Notes under the pieces: generated by a model
The model's database searches: none
Told to the model about the DNA's origin: nothing
The model's input: only the letters and a program-made list of their open reading frames with translations
Part shown: piece after piece, positions 16,953 through 24,601 of the stretch
Layout of the letters: each line of letters opens with the position of its first letter
Position numbering within the stretch: the first letter of the stretch is position 1
Translations under genes and position numbers: made by a program
Source of the DNA: Candidatus Poseidoniia archaeon
Lineage (GTDB): Archaea > Thermoplasmatota > Poseidoniia > MGIII > CG-Epi1
Length of the DNA stretch: 64,000 nt
Reading direction: 5' to 3'
Assembly (NCBI GenBank): GCA_030748895.1
Contig: JASMLC010000001.1
Span: 100,119 to 164,118 of the forward strand

Positions 16953-17660
16953 TCACTCCCAGTCGAAGTCGAAATCTTCCTCTTTTTCCTCGACTACCGC
17001 CACCGCTTCAGCCGCTACGGGCGCGGCTGCCACCGCCACAGGCTCCGCTGCGACCGCGACCGGTGCGGCGGTCGCCACCACCGCTTCGGCCGCCACCGGC
17101 TCGGCAGCCTCGGCCGCCTTCTGTGGGTCCGGGAAACCGGCCATGCGGCGGCCGGGGAGCTGCGCCATGCCGTCGTCGGGCGTCATCTCGTTGCGCAGCT
17201 TCAGCACGGTGTCCTTGTCGACCTGAACGTAGGTGTCGGCGTAATCGCCGCCGCCGACAAAAACGGGATAGCTGACGTATTCACGCCGCCGTCGCGCAGC
17301 GCGCACGGGACGTGGGGGGAGCGGGACACGCGGTTGCGCGGCCGCCGGCGCGGACACCGCGCCGGCGGCCGTGGTAACGGCGGGTGGACCTGCAACAGCA
17401 TCAATCGAGGGCTTGCGCCGCCGCTTGCGCCGCCGCTGGCCGCCGCCCTGCGGGGCGGAGGTGCGCAGCCACATCAGGAAGAATATCGCCGCCAGTAGCG
17501 TCATCGCCAGTACCGCGGCGACGCCGGTCTCGATAGCGCCGAGCACGGTCAGGAAGATGACTGCCAGCACCACGATTATCGAGACTGCCATCAGCAGCAG
17601 CACCGGACGGCCACCGGCTGGCGGTTGGCGCTTGCGTCCCTGTTTCTTCCTGCGAGCCAT
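16953..17660 (-). CDS. Two-helix membrane protein with Ala/Pro/Val-rich tail
   Basis: A 235-residue protein starting MARRKKQGRKRQPPAGG. The open frame continues 29 codons upstream, but an ATG directly before the basic stretch is the likely start. Two adjacent transmembrane helices occur at about 21-45 and 50-66, followed by a very basic linker (RRRKRRRKPS) and a tail with VSYPVFVGGGDYADTYVQVDKDTVLKLRNEM. The last 60 residues are repeats of Ala, Val, Pro and Glu ending EEKEEDFDFDWE. Low complexity makes homology assignment unsafe. It lies 19 bp upstream of GGGPS on the same strand, so it may lead that operon. Confidence 0.65.
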   Translation of the reverse strand: MARRKKQGRKRQPPAGGRPVLLLMAVSIIVVLAVIFLTVLGAIETGVAAVLAMTLLAAIFFLMWLRTSAPQGGGQRRRKRRRKPSIDAVAGPPAVTTAAGAVSAPAAAQPRVPLPPRPVRAARRRREYVSYPVFVGGGDYADTYVQVDKDTVLKLRNEMTPDDGMAQLPGRRMAGFPDPQKAAEAAEPVAAEAVVATAAPVAVAAEPVAVAAAPVAAEAVAVVEEKEEDFDFDWE

Positions 17661-17745
17661 GGTTCGACGGGCGCCGAGCACTCTCGACTTGGTATAAGGG
17701 TTACCCGGGGGGCAGCCCTTTATCCGGCAGGCGCGTCGCGGAAAC

Positions 17746-17817
17746 ATGGAGCTGGCACTAGTGCACGCCGGGAGCCCTTACTCCGAAGGACGCAAGCGCC
17801 AGCCGGGCGGCGACTGA
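17746..17817 (+). CDS. Possible 23-residue upstream ORF of thrS
   Basis: An ATG-to-TGA frame (MELALVHAGSPYSEGRKRQPGGD) that stops immediately before the thrS ATG. A TATA-like CCTTTATCC at 17716-17724 would place transcription start near its ATG, making it potentially leaderless. Direct abutment could couple it to thrS. It holds no Thr codons, so a classical attenuation peptide is unlikely. Coding status is uncertain. Confidence 0.25.
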   Translation: MELALVHAGSPYSEGRKRQPGGD

Positions 17818-19770
17818 ATGGCGATGATTACCGTTGACGTCGGGGCCGAAGCGGTCCACGAATACGCCCGCGGCATCACCGCCGGCGAGGTTATTGCCAA
17901 CGTCCACGGCCGCAAGTCGGGTGCGGTCGCCGCGCTTGTCGACGGCGAGGAGCGTGACTTCTCGCACGTCCTCGACGGCGACTGTAGCGTCGCCCCCATC
18001 CCCGGAGAGTCCGACGCGGGGCTCTACATCCTGCGCCATTCGTGCGCGCACCTGCTGGCGCAGGCGGTCACCGAGCTGCACCCGGACGCGCAGCCGACCA
18101 TCGGGCCGCCTATCGAGCACGGCTTCTACTACGACTTCCATATGGAGCCGATTAGCGAAGAGCAGCTGCGCGCCATCGGGAAGCGCATGAAGCAGCTGGT
18201 GAAGCAGAACCTCAAGCTCGAGCGCGAGGAGCTCGACAACGCCGCGCTGCGCAAGATGTTTGGCGATAACCAATTCAAGCTCGAAATCCTCGACGACAAA
18301 CTCGGTCACGATGTCGGCTCGTCCGCCTACCGGCAGGGCGACTTCGTCGACCTCTGCCGCGGCCCGCACGTTCCCAGCACGGCGCACCTGCGCTGGTTCA
18401 GGCTCACCAGCACCAGCCAGGCGTACTGGCGCGCCGACCGCGAACGCGAGTCGCTTGTCCGCATCTACGGCCTCTGCCACGCGACGAAAGAGGGCTTGCA
18501 GAAGCGCGAGCAGCAGCTCGCGGAAGCCGCGAAGCGCGACCACCGCAAAATCGGGCGCGAGATGGAGCTCTACATGATTGACGAACTACTCGGCAAGGGG
18601 CTGCCGGTCTGGCTGCCCAACGGCGAGGTGCTCAAGGGCGAAATCGAGCGCTACGCGGTCGAGGTCGAGGAGGCGTACGGCTACGTCCGCGTCACGACGC
18701 CGGTCCTCGGCAAGCAGCAGCTCTTCGAGGCGAGCGGACACCTGCCGCACTACGCCGACTCGATGTATCCGCCCATGGAAATGGACGACGGCACCTACTA
18801 CTTGAAGGCGATGAACTGCCCCATGCACCATCTCGTCTTCCGCCACGGCAAGCGCTCCTATCGCGAACTGCCGTTGCGCATCGCCGAATACGGCACCGTC
18901 TACCGCAACGAACTTTCGGGAACGCTCACGGGGCTGCTGCGCGTGCGCATGCTTTCGATGAACGATGCACACATCTACTGCACGCTGGAGCAAGTGACTT
19001 CAGAGGTGGAGGCCAACATCCGCATGGCGCGGGACTACTACGCCACCTTCGGCTTCAACGACTACAGCTTTCGCCTCTCGCTCTGGGACCCCGAAAAGAA
19101 GGAGAAATACATCGACCAGCCCGAAAACTGGGAAGCGACGCAGGACCACCTGCGGGGCATCCTCGACGACCTCGGCGTCGAATACGAGGAAGCCATCGGC
19201 GAGGCGGCCTTCTATGGGCCGAAGGTCGACATCCAGTTCACCACCGCGCTCGGCCGCGAGGAGTCGATAGCGACCATCCAGCTCGACTTCGCCGCCAAGG
19301 AGCGCTTCGGCCTCTCCTTCATGGACGAGACTGGCACGGAAAACGGCGAGGTGTTCGTCATCCACCGCGCTCCGCTATCGACCCACGAGCGTTTCGTCGC
19401 GTTCCTCACCGAGCAGTGGATGGGCAACTTCCCGACCTGGCTCGCGCCGGTGCAGGTGCAGGTCGTCACCATCTCTGAAAAGCACCGCGACTACGCCGCA
19501 AAGGTGCGCGACGCGCTTGCGGCCGCCGATATCCGCGTGAGGGTCGACGACAGCGACCATACCATCGGCAAGAAAATCCGCACGCACCGCAAGATGAGGC
19601 CGGCCTACATGCTCATCCTCGGCGATGAGGAGGTCGCGGGCAACACCGTCGGCATCCGCGCGCGCGACGGCCGCCAGCGCAACGGCGTCCCGCTCGCCGA
19701 CTTCGTTGCTGCGCTCGCCGTCGAGGTCGCGAGCCGCAGCCCGGAGCTGCGGCTCGTATCGGGCGAGTAG
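17818..19770 (+). CDS. thrS: Threonyl-tRNA synthetase, bacterial type
   Basis: A 650-residue class II synthetase with the bacterial domain order: N-terminal TGS domain (about 1-62), editing domain with RHSCAHLLA (HxxxH) and DLCRGPHVP (CxxxH), catalytic core with MNCPMHHLVFRHGKRSYRELPLRIAEYGTVYRNELSG and motif 2-like LTGLLRVRMLSMNDAHIYC, and a C-terminal anticodon-binding domain (VQVVTISEKHRDYAAKVRDAL). Classical archaeal ThrRS has an unrelated editing domain and no TGS, so this gene was probably acquired from bacteria by the lineage. GC matches its surroundings, so it is not recent. tRNA-Ser lies downstream on the other strand. Confidence 0.96.
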   Translation: MAMITVDVGAEAVHEYARGITAGEVIANVHGRKSGAVAALVDGEERDFSHVLDGDCSVAPIPGESDAGLYILRHSCAHLLAQAVTELHPDAQPTIGPPIEHGFYYDFHMEPISEEQLRAIGKRMKQLVKQNLKLEREELDNAALRKMFGDNQFKLEILDDKLGHDVGSSAYRQGDFVDLCRGPHVPSTAHLRWFRLTSTSQAYWRADRERESLVRIYGLCHATKEGLQKREQQLAEAAKRDHRKIGREMELYMIDELLGKGLPVWLPNGEVLKGEIERYAVEVEEAYGYVRVTTPVLGKQQLFEASGHLPHYADSMYPPMEMDDGTYYLKAMNCPMHHLVFRHGKRSYRELPLRIAEYGTVYRNELSGTLTGLLRVRMLSMNDAHIYCTLEQVTSEVEANIRMARDYYATFGFNDYSFRLSLWDPEKKEKYIDQPENWEATQDHLRGILDDLGVEYEEAIGEAAFYGPKVDIQFTTALGREESIATIQLDFAAKERFGLSFMDETGTENGEVFVIHRAPLSTHERFVAFLTEQWMGNFPTWLAPVQVQVVTISEKHRDYAAKVRDALAAADIRVRVDDSDHTIGKKIRTHRKMRPAYMLILGDEEVAGNTVGIRARDGRQRNGVPLADFVAALAVEVASRSPELRLVSGE

Positions 19771-19813
19771 TCCGAACCGACCTTTTCCGACGGTCATTTT
19801 ATTCAATCAAATT

Positions 19814-19820
19814 AAAAAAA
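19814..19820 (-). terminator. Poly-T terminator downstream of the tRNA-Ser locus
   Basis: A run of seven T residues on the minus strand directly follows the distal copy of the tRNA-Ser 3' end (...GCGCCACTG then T7). It is the natural place for termination of the tRNA transcript. Because it flanks the duplicate rather than the intact gene, the intervening segment appears inserted between the tRNA and its terminator. Confidence 0.6.
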
Positions 19821-19836
19821 CAGTGGCGCAGAGGGA
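19820..19836 (-). repeat. Duplicate of the 3' end of tRNA-Ser
   Basis: These 17 bp (acagtggcgcagaggga on the plus strand) are identical to 19925-19941 at the 3' end of tRNA-Ser, including CCA and three flanking bases. The 88 bp between copies contain hairpins: CCTTTT-TAG-AAAAGG near 19851-19866 and GTGCAACC-TCT-GGTTGCAC at 19908-19926. They also contain a tRNA T-arm-like stretch gcgggttcgattcctctcg. A further imperfect repeat (tccgaacSgaccttttt-like) occurs at 19771 and 19841. No gene fits in the 158-bp interval between thrS and tRNA-Ser. Confidence 0.75.
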
Positions 19837-19928
19837 TTGATCCGAACGGACCTTTTTAGAAAAGGCCCATCAAAATTGCGGGTTCGATTCCTCTCGAATC
19901 GCACATGGTGCAACCTCTGGTTGCACAG

Positions 19929-20014
19929 TGGCGCAGAGGGAGGGATTTGAACCCCCGTGAGCGATGCTCACCGGCTTTCAAGGCCGGCGCCATACCGGGC
20001 TAGGCGACCTCTGC
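19929..20014 (-). tRNA. tRNA-Ser (anticodon TGA)
   Basis: Minus-strand class II tRNA. The acceptor GCAGAGG pairs with CCTCTGC, the discriminator is G and CCA is encoded. The anticodon stem CCGGC/GCCGG encloses CTTGAAA, giving TGA. A long variable arm TGAGCATCGCTCA and T arm GGGGG-TTCAAAT-CCCTC follow. Extent includes CCA. Its 3' end is repeated at 19820-19836. Confidence 0.95.
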
Positions 20015-20087
20015 AAAAATGAATCGCGCTGGCCCAGCCAAGGGGGGCGGGCAAAAAGGACTGGCTGCCGTCTTCTCGACGACAGAC

Positions 20088-20318
20088 CTAGCGGCGGCCT
20101 CGCGACATCGGGGACCGGCTTACATCGCCACTCTTGTCGATGTAGTACAGATAGCCGTCTTCCCTCGAGACGCCAGCGGTCGCGACCAGTTCGGGGCCGC
20201 CACCAGTTCTTTTTCCACCACGGGCCATCGCTGTTCTCCAGACGTGGCCGTCCTTGCCCAGGTAATAGAGGTACCCGGCCTGCTTGCTTACTCCGGTTGA
20301 TTTGACTACTTCAGCCAT
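20088..20318 (-). CDS. Small two-repeat YLYYIDK protein
   Basis: A 76-residue basic, Gly-rich protein made of two copies of one motif. Residues about 10-37 read VSKQAGYLYYLGKDGHVWRT then AMARGGK, and about 48-76 read VSREDGYLYYIDKSGDVSRS then PMSRGRR. Each copy begins with a Thr/Ala-Gly-Val-Ser segment. I recall similar short GYLYYIDKxGDV proteins in archaea and bacteria but know no function. A good TATA box precedes it by about 30 bp. A T-rich stretch on the minus strand near 20053-20057 follows the gene and may end its transcript before tRNA-Ser. Confidence 0.75.
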   Translation of the reverse strand: MAEVVKSTGVSKQAGYLYYLGKDGHVWRTAMARGGKRTGGGPELVATAGVSREDGYLYYIDKSGDVSRSPMSRGRR

Positions 20319-20349
20319 GTGGAGTCACCGGAACAGCGGGTGTATTTCG

Positions 20350-20361
20350 CCCTATATAAGT
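20350..20361 (-). promoter_or_regulatory. TATA box for the YLYYIDK protein gene
   Basis: CTTATATAGGGC on the minus strand, 32-43 bp upstream of the ATG at 20318. It would give a leader of about 5-10 nt. Confidence 0.6.
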
Positions 20362-20430
20362 CTGCCTCTGCTCACGACGACGCTATCGTCGAGAGCCAAA
20401 CCGGCTTAAATCCGCCCGGAATCGGGGCGT

Positions 20431-20733
20431 ATGGCGGTCGGCTTTATCCTCATCAAGACCGAGCCCTCCAAGGAGCAGCAGGTGTACGAGGCGCTCGGAA
20501 GCGTGGAGGAAATCGTGGAGTTGCACCCGCTGTTTGGCGAATTCGACCTGTTGGCCAAGGTTGACACCGGCGATTTCTACGACCTGGGACAGGTGGTGGT
20601 GCAGAAGATTCGTACCGTCGAGGGAGTCCAGGACACGCAGACCCACCCGGCGACCAAGCTTGAACGGCCGGCTGAGGCCGCCGCCGCTTCCGACAGTAGC
20701 CTAATAAGGCGCAGCCAAATCGCCGGACGATAA
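20431..20733 (+). CDS. Stand-alone Lrp/AsnC ligand-binding (RAM) domain protein
   Basis: A 100-residue protein with only the alpha-beta RAM domain (FILIKTEPSKEQQVYEALGSVEEIVELHPLFGEFDLLAKVDTGDF) and no helix-turn-helix. The family binds amino acids or other small effectors and oligomerises; stand-alone copies may modulate full-length Lrp regulators or act as sensors. The last 20 residues are a polar tail. GGCTTAAATCC at about 20402-20412 is a TATA candidate, close enough for a leaderless or very short-leader mRNA. Starts a run with three membrane proteins. Confidence 0.85.
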   Translation: MAVGFILIKTEPSKEQQVYEALGSVEEIVELHPLFGEFDLLAKVDTGDFYDLGQVVVQKIRTVEGVQDTQTHPATKLERPAEAAAASDSSLIRRSQIAGR

Positions 20734-20735
20734 CT

Positions 20736-21209
20736 ATGGACCTCAGCATGGAACTACTGGGCTACACGTGGAATTTTGAATTCTTCGTAGCCGCATTCCT
20801 GTTCGGCCTCGGGCTGGCTACGCTCGGCTCAGGCCTGTTCACCGCCTATTTCGGCGCCGGCAAGTCGCAACAGATTGGCTTCGGGCTGATTGTGGTGGCG
20901 ATACTCGTGCTGGGCCTCCAGTACCACCAGACCTACATCGCCGACCCGGCGACCCTCGACGCGGCCAGCTTCCGCTACGGCCTGATTGCCGCGGTAGCGG
21001 CGATGGTCGGGATGGCGGCCGGGATGTTTGCAGTGCTCTTCATCCTGATGAAAGTCGATACGGTCGACGACCTCGAAGACCTCGACCTCGAAGACCTCGA
21101 AGATCTGGACCTGGACGAGGAGCTGAAGAAGCTCGAAGAGGAACTGGCAGCCGAGGATGATGGTGATGACGCCTCCGCTGACGACGCAGACGAGGGAGGC
21201 AAGGCATGA
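20736..21209 (+). CDS. Three-helix membrane protein with acidic DLEDLD tail
   Basis: A 157-residue protein with transmembrane segments at about 17-42, 47-66 and 84-110, then a strongly acidic cytosolic tail containing repeated Asp-Leu-Glu-Asp-Leu-Asp units and ending in DDASADDADEGG. The middle portion GFGLIVVAILVLGLQYHQTYI is paralogous to GFGFILLGVVATYGWYYQTYV in the next gene. It begins 2 bp after the RAM gene stop and overlaps the next gene by 4 bp (ATGA). No known function. Confidence 0.75.
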   Translation: MDLSMELLGYTWNFEFFVAAFLFGLGLATLGSGLFTAYFGAGKSQQIGFGLIVVAILVLGLQYHQTYIADPATLDAASFRYGLIAAVAAMVGMAAGMFAVLFILMKVDTVDDLEDLDLEDLEDLDLDEELKKLEEELAAEDDGDDASADDADEGGKA

Positions 21210-21496
21210 GTGCCGAGATGACGCTGGCGCTGACGCTCTTCACGGTCGGCTTCGCCATCGTGATGTTCGGGATGGGTGCGCTCGTGGCGTACTACGGCAG
21301 CCAGAAGACGCGCAACGCCGGCTTCGGCTTCATCCTGCTCGGGGTGGTGGCGACTTACGGCTGGTACTACCAAACCTATGTCGATGGTGTCTGGAGGGCT
21401 GTAGTGATGCCCGATGCGCTGCTGGCGATAGCAGGTGGCTTCACCGGTGCGATTGTGGGTGTGGTAATCTTCCTCGTGGCGATTATCAAGTCCTGA
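21206..21496 (+). CDS. Small three-helix membrane protein, paralog of its neighbour
   Basis: A 96-residue protein with helices at about 6-28, 38-55 and 70-94 and no acidic tail. It aligns with the transmembrane part of the preceding gene (shared GxGF/GLxxxGxxxxYxQTY pattern), so the pair arose by tandem duplication. The 4-bp overlap implies equal or linked translation and perhaps a heteromeric complex. Function unknown. Confidence 0.72.
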   Translation: MSAEMTLALTLFTVGFAIVMFGMGALVAYYGSQKTRNAGFGFILLGVVATYGWYYQTYVDGVWRAVVMPDALLAIAGGFTGAIVGVVIFLVAIIKS

Positions 21497-21528
21497 AACC
21501 TTAAAGTACGGCAGTTCGCCGTGCCGCC

Positions 21529-23553
21529 GTGGCTTCACTCTGGAGCGCGGGCAAGCCCGCCGGTAACGATGACGGCGAGCCCGGGGACGTTGAATTAGTC
21601 GCTGAAGTGGTCGAGGAGATAGAAGCCGAAGACGCTGAGCAGATAGCCGAATCCGGGAAGGAGGCCGATTCGCCTGACGAAGATGCAGAGGCTGTAGTCC
21701 CGGAGGAGGCGGAAGCCGAGCCCGAAGAGGCTGGCGCAGAGCTGGACTTGGGCGGCAGCGAAACTGGCGAAGCCGACAGAGAGGAGGAGCCGCTGGAGGC
21801 GGAGCTGGACCTCTCCAGCGATGCGCTACAGCCGGAGCGAGACGAGCCGGCTGTAGCGCCCGCCGCGGCGCCTGCCGCTTTTCCACCACTGCTCCAGCGC
21901 GTCGAAAACCTCGACATGCGCGTCCTCGGCGCTATCGGCGCGGTTGGCATCCTGCTGCTGACCGCCGTCGCGGTGGTGATTCTGGGCGGCGCAGTCGAGG
22001 TGACGGTGCCCAGCGAGCGCTACGGCGATTCTGCGACTTACACGGTGACGGGGCAGGTTGACCTCGAGAGCCCGGTCGGCATCCCGCTGCCGTTTCTGGG
22101 GGAGGATGTCGAGGTGAACGAAATCCACGTCAAGTGGGGTGGGACGCTCGAGGCGGGAACCGAGGAGCTGACGTCGCTGGTCGAAGATGGCTACGGGCAG
22201 AAGCATCCCGTTTTCAGGCGCTACATCGAGCAGGACTGGGACCCGGTCAGCGGCAGCGTTGCCGAGGAGGGGTCGTCGCCCACCGACATCAATAACGGGC
22301 GAGTCAACACCACTCACGAGCAGTTCGTGCGCGAGGACAGCCTCGAAATCATCAAGGAACGGGTCGAAAATTACGCATATTACGAAGAGACGCTGACTGG
22401 CGAGAAATGGTCGCTGGAGAAGCTGACCAGCTGGGTTCCGCGCGCCGACGAAAAGGGAATGATGCCGCACGCACAGCTCTACGTTGGCCAGCAGCTGCGC
22501 GAAGGCGACAGCGGCAGCTTCGTGAGCAACGGGCTGGCATTCAGCTGGGAGGCGCTTGACGGAGGCAAGGTTGACGGCAGCGCCACCATCAAACTGCGCG
22601 TCAGCAGCAGCAGCTCGGCCGACCTGCCATTCAACTACCACTACGGCCACACGCTGCGCTACGACCTGTGGGTTTCCGAGCGCAGCGCCTACCCGCTCAA
22701 GTTCGATATCACCGTAACCTCTGACGCCGCCAGTCCGACGGGCGAGCTCTACTCGTTCTCGGGCCGCTACAGCGGCACCATCAATGGCCTCACTGCCGGC
22801 TACAAAGACGTGCCGCAGGCGGACGGCTCCAGTACGAACGGTCCGCACATTGATGCCGAACTCGAGGCGTGGGACTACCACGCGCCCGCCTTCGGGAACT
22901 CCACCAGCAGCCTCGACTCCGGCTTTGCGCTGCAGGACGCCATCAACGACGCGCGGCAGGAGCTGCCGCCGTCGGACCTCGACGACTACCTCACCGATTA
23001 CCCGCAGGCGTTCGTGACCCGCGCGAGTTACGACGGAGAGCGCGACGAGTGGAACCTGACGCTGGCGCGCCACAGCGAGAGCAAGCGCGAGGTGACCGGC
23101 TGGGAACTGCTGGTCAACCGCACCAACGCCAGTGGCCGCGAGGTCGAAATGGACAACCCGCTGGTCAACCCGGCCGAGCTGGAGCAGCCGCTGACAGTCT
23201 CCTCGGCCGAGGAGCTGCTGATGTCGCGCACGATTGTCGCCGGCTGGGCCGGCAGCGCCGGCGTTATCGACCACGTACGGGTCAACCTCTCGCTCGGGCA
23301 GAACCTCGCCTCGCGCGAGAACCTGTTCGACCCGCTGGCGTTCCTGAACATCGACTCGACGACCATGCTGAAGCTGCTCGGGGACCTCGCCAGTGGCGAT
23401 TTCGACCTCGACGATTACGGCAGCAGTGTCGACGCTAACGGCGGCTACGGCTACTACATCGAGCAGGTCGACGGCAGCACGCGCCACGGCGCCGCCGTGG
23501 ACGCCTCCGACGGGCTGCTGCTCTTCAACGCCGAGCACCGCGCGTCAGGCTAG
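21529..23553 (+). CDS. Large single-pass surface protein with acidic cytosolic domain
   Basis: A 674-residue protein starting at GTG. Residues 1-115 are very acidic (Glu/Asp/Ala) and cytosolic, followed by a transmembrane helix at about 127-150 (VLGAIGAVGILLLTAVAVVILGG) and a 520-residue external region. The latter is rich in beta strands and polar residues, with TLRYDLWVSERSAYPLKFDITVTSD and NGGYGYYIEQVDG near the end; there is no sorting tail. TATA-like CTTAAAGTA lies about 22 bp upstream, so it has its own promoter though it follows the small membrane genes closely. No family recognised. Confidence 0.7.
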   Translation: MASLWSAGKPAGNDDGEPGDVELVAEVVEEIEAEDAEQIAESGKEADSPDEDAEAVVPEEAEAEPEEAGAELDLGGSETGEADREEEPLEAELDLSSDALQPERDEPAVAPAAAPAAFPPLLQRVENLDMRVLGAIGAVGILLLTAVAVVILGGAVEVTVPSERYGDSATYTVTGQVDLESPVGIPLPFLGEDVEVNEIHVKWGGTLEAGTEELTSLVEDGYGQKHPVFRRYIEQDWDPVSGSVAEEGSSPTDINNGRVNTTHEQFVREDSLEIIKERVENYAYYEETLTGEKWSLEKLTSWVPRADEKGMMPHAQLYVGQQLREGDSGSFVSNGLAFSWEALDGGKVDGSATIKLRVSSSSSADLPFNYHYGHTLRYDLWVSERSAYPLKFDITVTSDAASPTGELYSFSGRYSGTINGLTAGYKDVPQADGSSTNGPHIDAELEAWDYHAPAFGNSTSSLDSGFALQDAINDARQELPPSDLDDYLTDYPQAFVTRASYDGERDEWNLTLARHSESKREVTGWELLVNRTNASGREVEMDNPLVNPAELEQPLTVSSAEELLMSRTIVAGWAGSAGVIDHVRVNLSLGQNLASRENLFDPLAFLNIDSTTMLKLLGDLASGDFDLDDYGSSVDANGGYGYYIEQVDGSTRHGAAVDASDGLLLFNAEHRASG

Positions 23554-24570
23554 CGCTGCCGCCAGCGCTTCGAGCGCCGCTTCCAGCTTCGGCCGCGGAA
23601 TCCCCCACCCGAGCCGCAGATGCCCCGGCATTCCGAAGAACTCGCCGGGGCACGCCACGACCCCGGCCGCGGCAAGCCTCTCCGCCAGCGCCAGCGTGTC
23701 GCCCTCGACGCGCGGGAAGCCGATAATCGATTCGCTGGCGAACCACTCCCACCCCAGCCCTGCACACGCATTGCGCACCAGCGCGCCGCCACCGGAAGCG
23801 CATTCGCGCACCGCCGCCAGCCGCGCTTCGGCTTCGCGCAGGATGACGAGCCCGGCGCGCTCGCCCGTCGGGAAGACGCCGGGATTAGTCCACTTCTTCA
23901 GCGCCTCCAGCCGCGCCACCAGCCCCGGCTCGGCGATGACCCAGCCGACGCGCGTCGCGGTGCCGCCGTAGCACTTGCTGAGCGACCCCGTGACGGCGAT
24001 GCCGGGCGCCCCCGCCACCGTCGGCAGGTCGGCCGCCAGCGGCCGGAAAATTTCGTCGACCACCAGTAGCCCCCCGCCCGCCGCCATCGCCGCGCCCAGC
24101 TCGCGCAGCAGCGCCGGGTCGGCGCGCACGCCCGACGGGTTGTGCAGGTTGGTGACGAACGCCAGCCGCGCCGGCAGCAACGCGCGGAACCGCTGCGGGT
24201 CAATCGCGAAGCCCTCGTCGGGACGCCGCAATAATTCGCGCGGCTCGGCGCCGAAGCCGTGCGGCAGCCCGCGCAGCGGCGGGTAGCCCGGCGTTTCGAC
24301 GATGCAGCCGTCGCCCGGCGACAGCAGCGCCGCCGCCAGCAGGAAATTGGCTTCGCTGGCGCCGGCGGTCACCAGCAGCTGCTCGACCGCGACGCCATGC
24401 AGCGCCGCCAGCTCCTCGCGCAGTTCGGGCAGCCCCTGCTTCTCGTTGTAGTCGCGCGAATGCGTGACTGCGACGGGCGACCCGAACCAGTTCGACTCGG
24501 CAAGGTTGTGCACCCCCGGCTTCACATGCGCGCGCAGGAAGCGCAGCAGCTCGAACTCGGGGAACTCCAC
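23545..24570 (-). CDS. Class I/II PLP-dependent aminotransferase
   Basis: A 341-residue fold-type I enzyme. The PLP Lys lies in SLSKCYGGTATRVGW (Lys199). NLHNPSGV supplies the Asn that contacts the cofactor, VDEIF the Asp, and RLGWG the C-terminal substrate Arg. It is shorter than typical (about 390), with a compact N-terminus ESNWFGSPVAVTHSRDYNEKQGLPELREELAA. Substrate unknown. The gene is convergent with the surface protein and overlaps it by 9 bp at the stops. A second, different aminotransferase is at 51460-52767. Confidence 0.9.
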   Translation of the reverse strand: MEFPEFELLRFLRAHVKPGVHNLAESNWFGSPVAVTHSRDYNEKQGLPELREELAALHGVAVEQLLVTAGASEANFLLAAALLSPGDGCIVETPGYPPLRGLPHGFGAEPRELLRRPDEGFAIDPQRFRALLPARLAFVTNLHNPSGVRADPALLRELGAAMAAGGGLLVVDEIFRPLAADLPTVAGAPGIAVTGSLSKCYGGTATRVGWVIAEPGLVARLEALKKWTNPGVFPTGERAGLVILREAEARLAAVRECASGGGALVRNACAGLGWEWFASESIIGFPRVEGDTLALAERLAAAGVVACPGEFFGMPGHLRLGWGIPRPKLEAALEALAAALA

Positions 24571-24601
24571 GACGCGGCAGCAAAGCCCGGGTTAAGAGCG
24601 C

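Noticed and set aside
19837..19924. A second functional tRNA (possible anticodon TAG) in the segment beside tRNA-Ser
   Set aside because: A six-base stem with TTTAGAA-like loop and a T-arm-like stretch can be seen, but no matching acceptor strands or D arm exist.
21826..23538. A 570-residue minus-strand frame opposite the acidic surface protein
   Set aside because: Composition is Val/Ala/Arg-rich shadow. The plus frame has a membrane helix and a plausible start.
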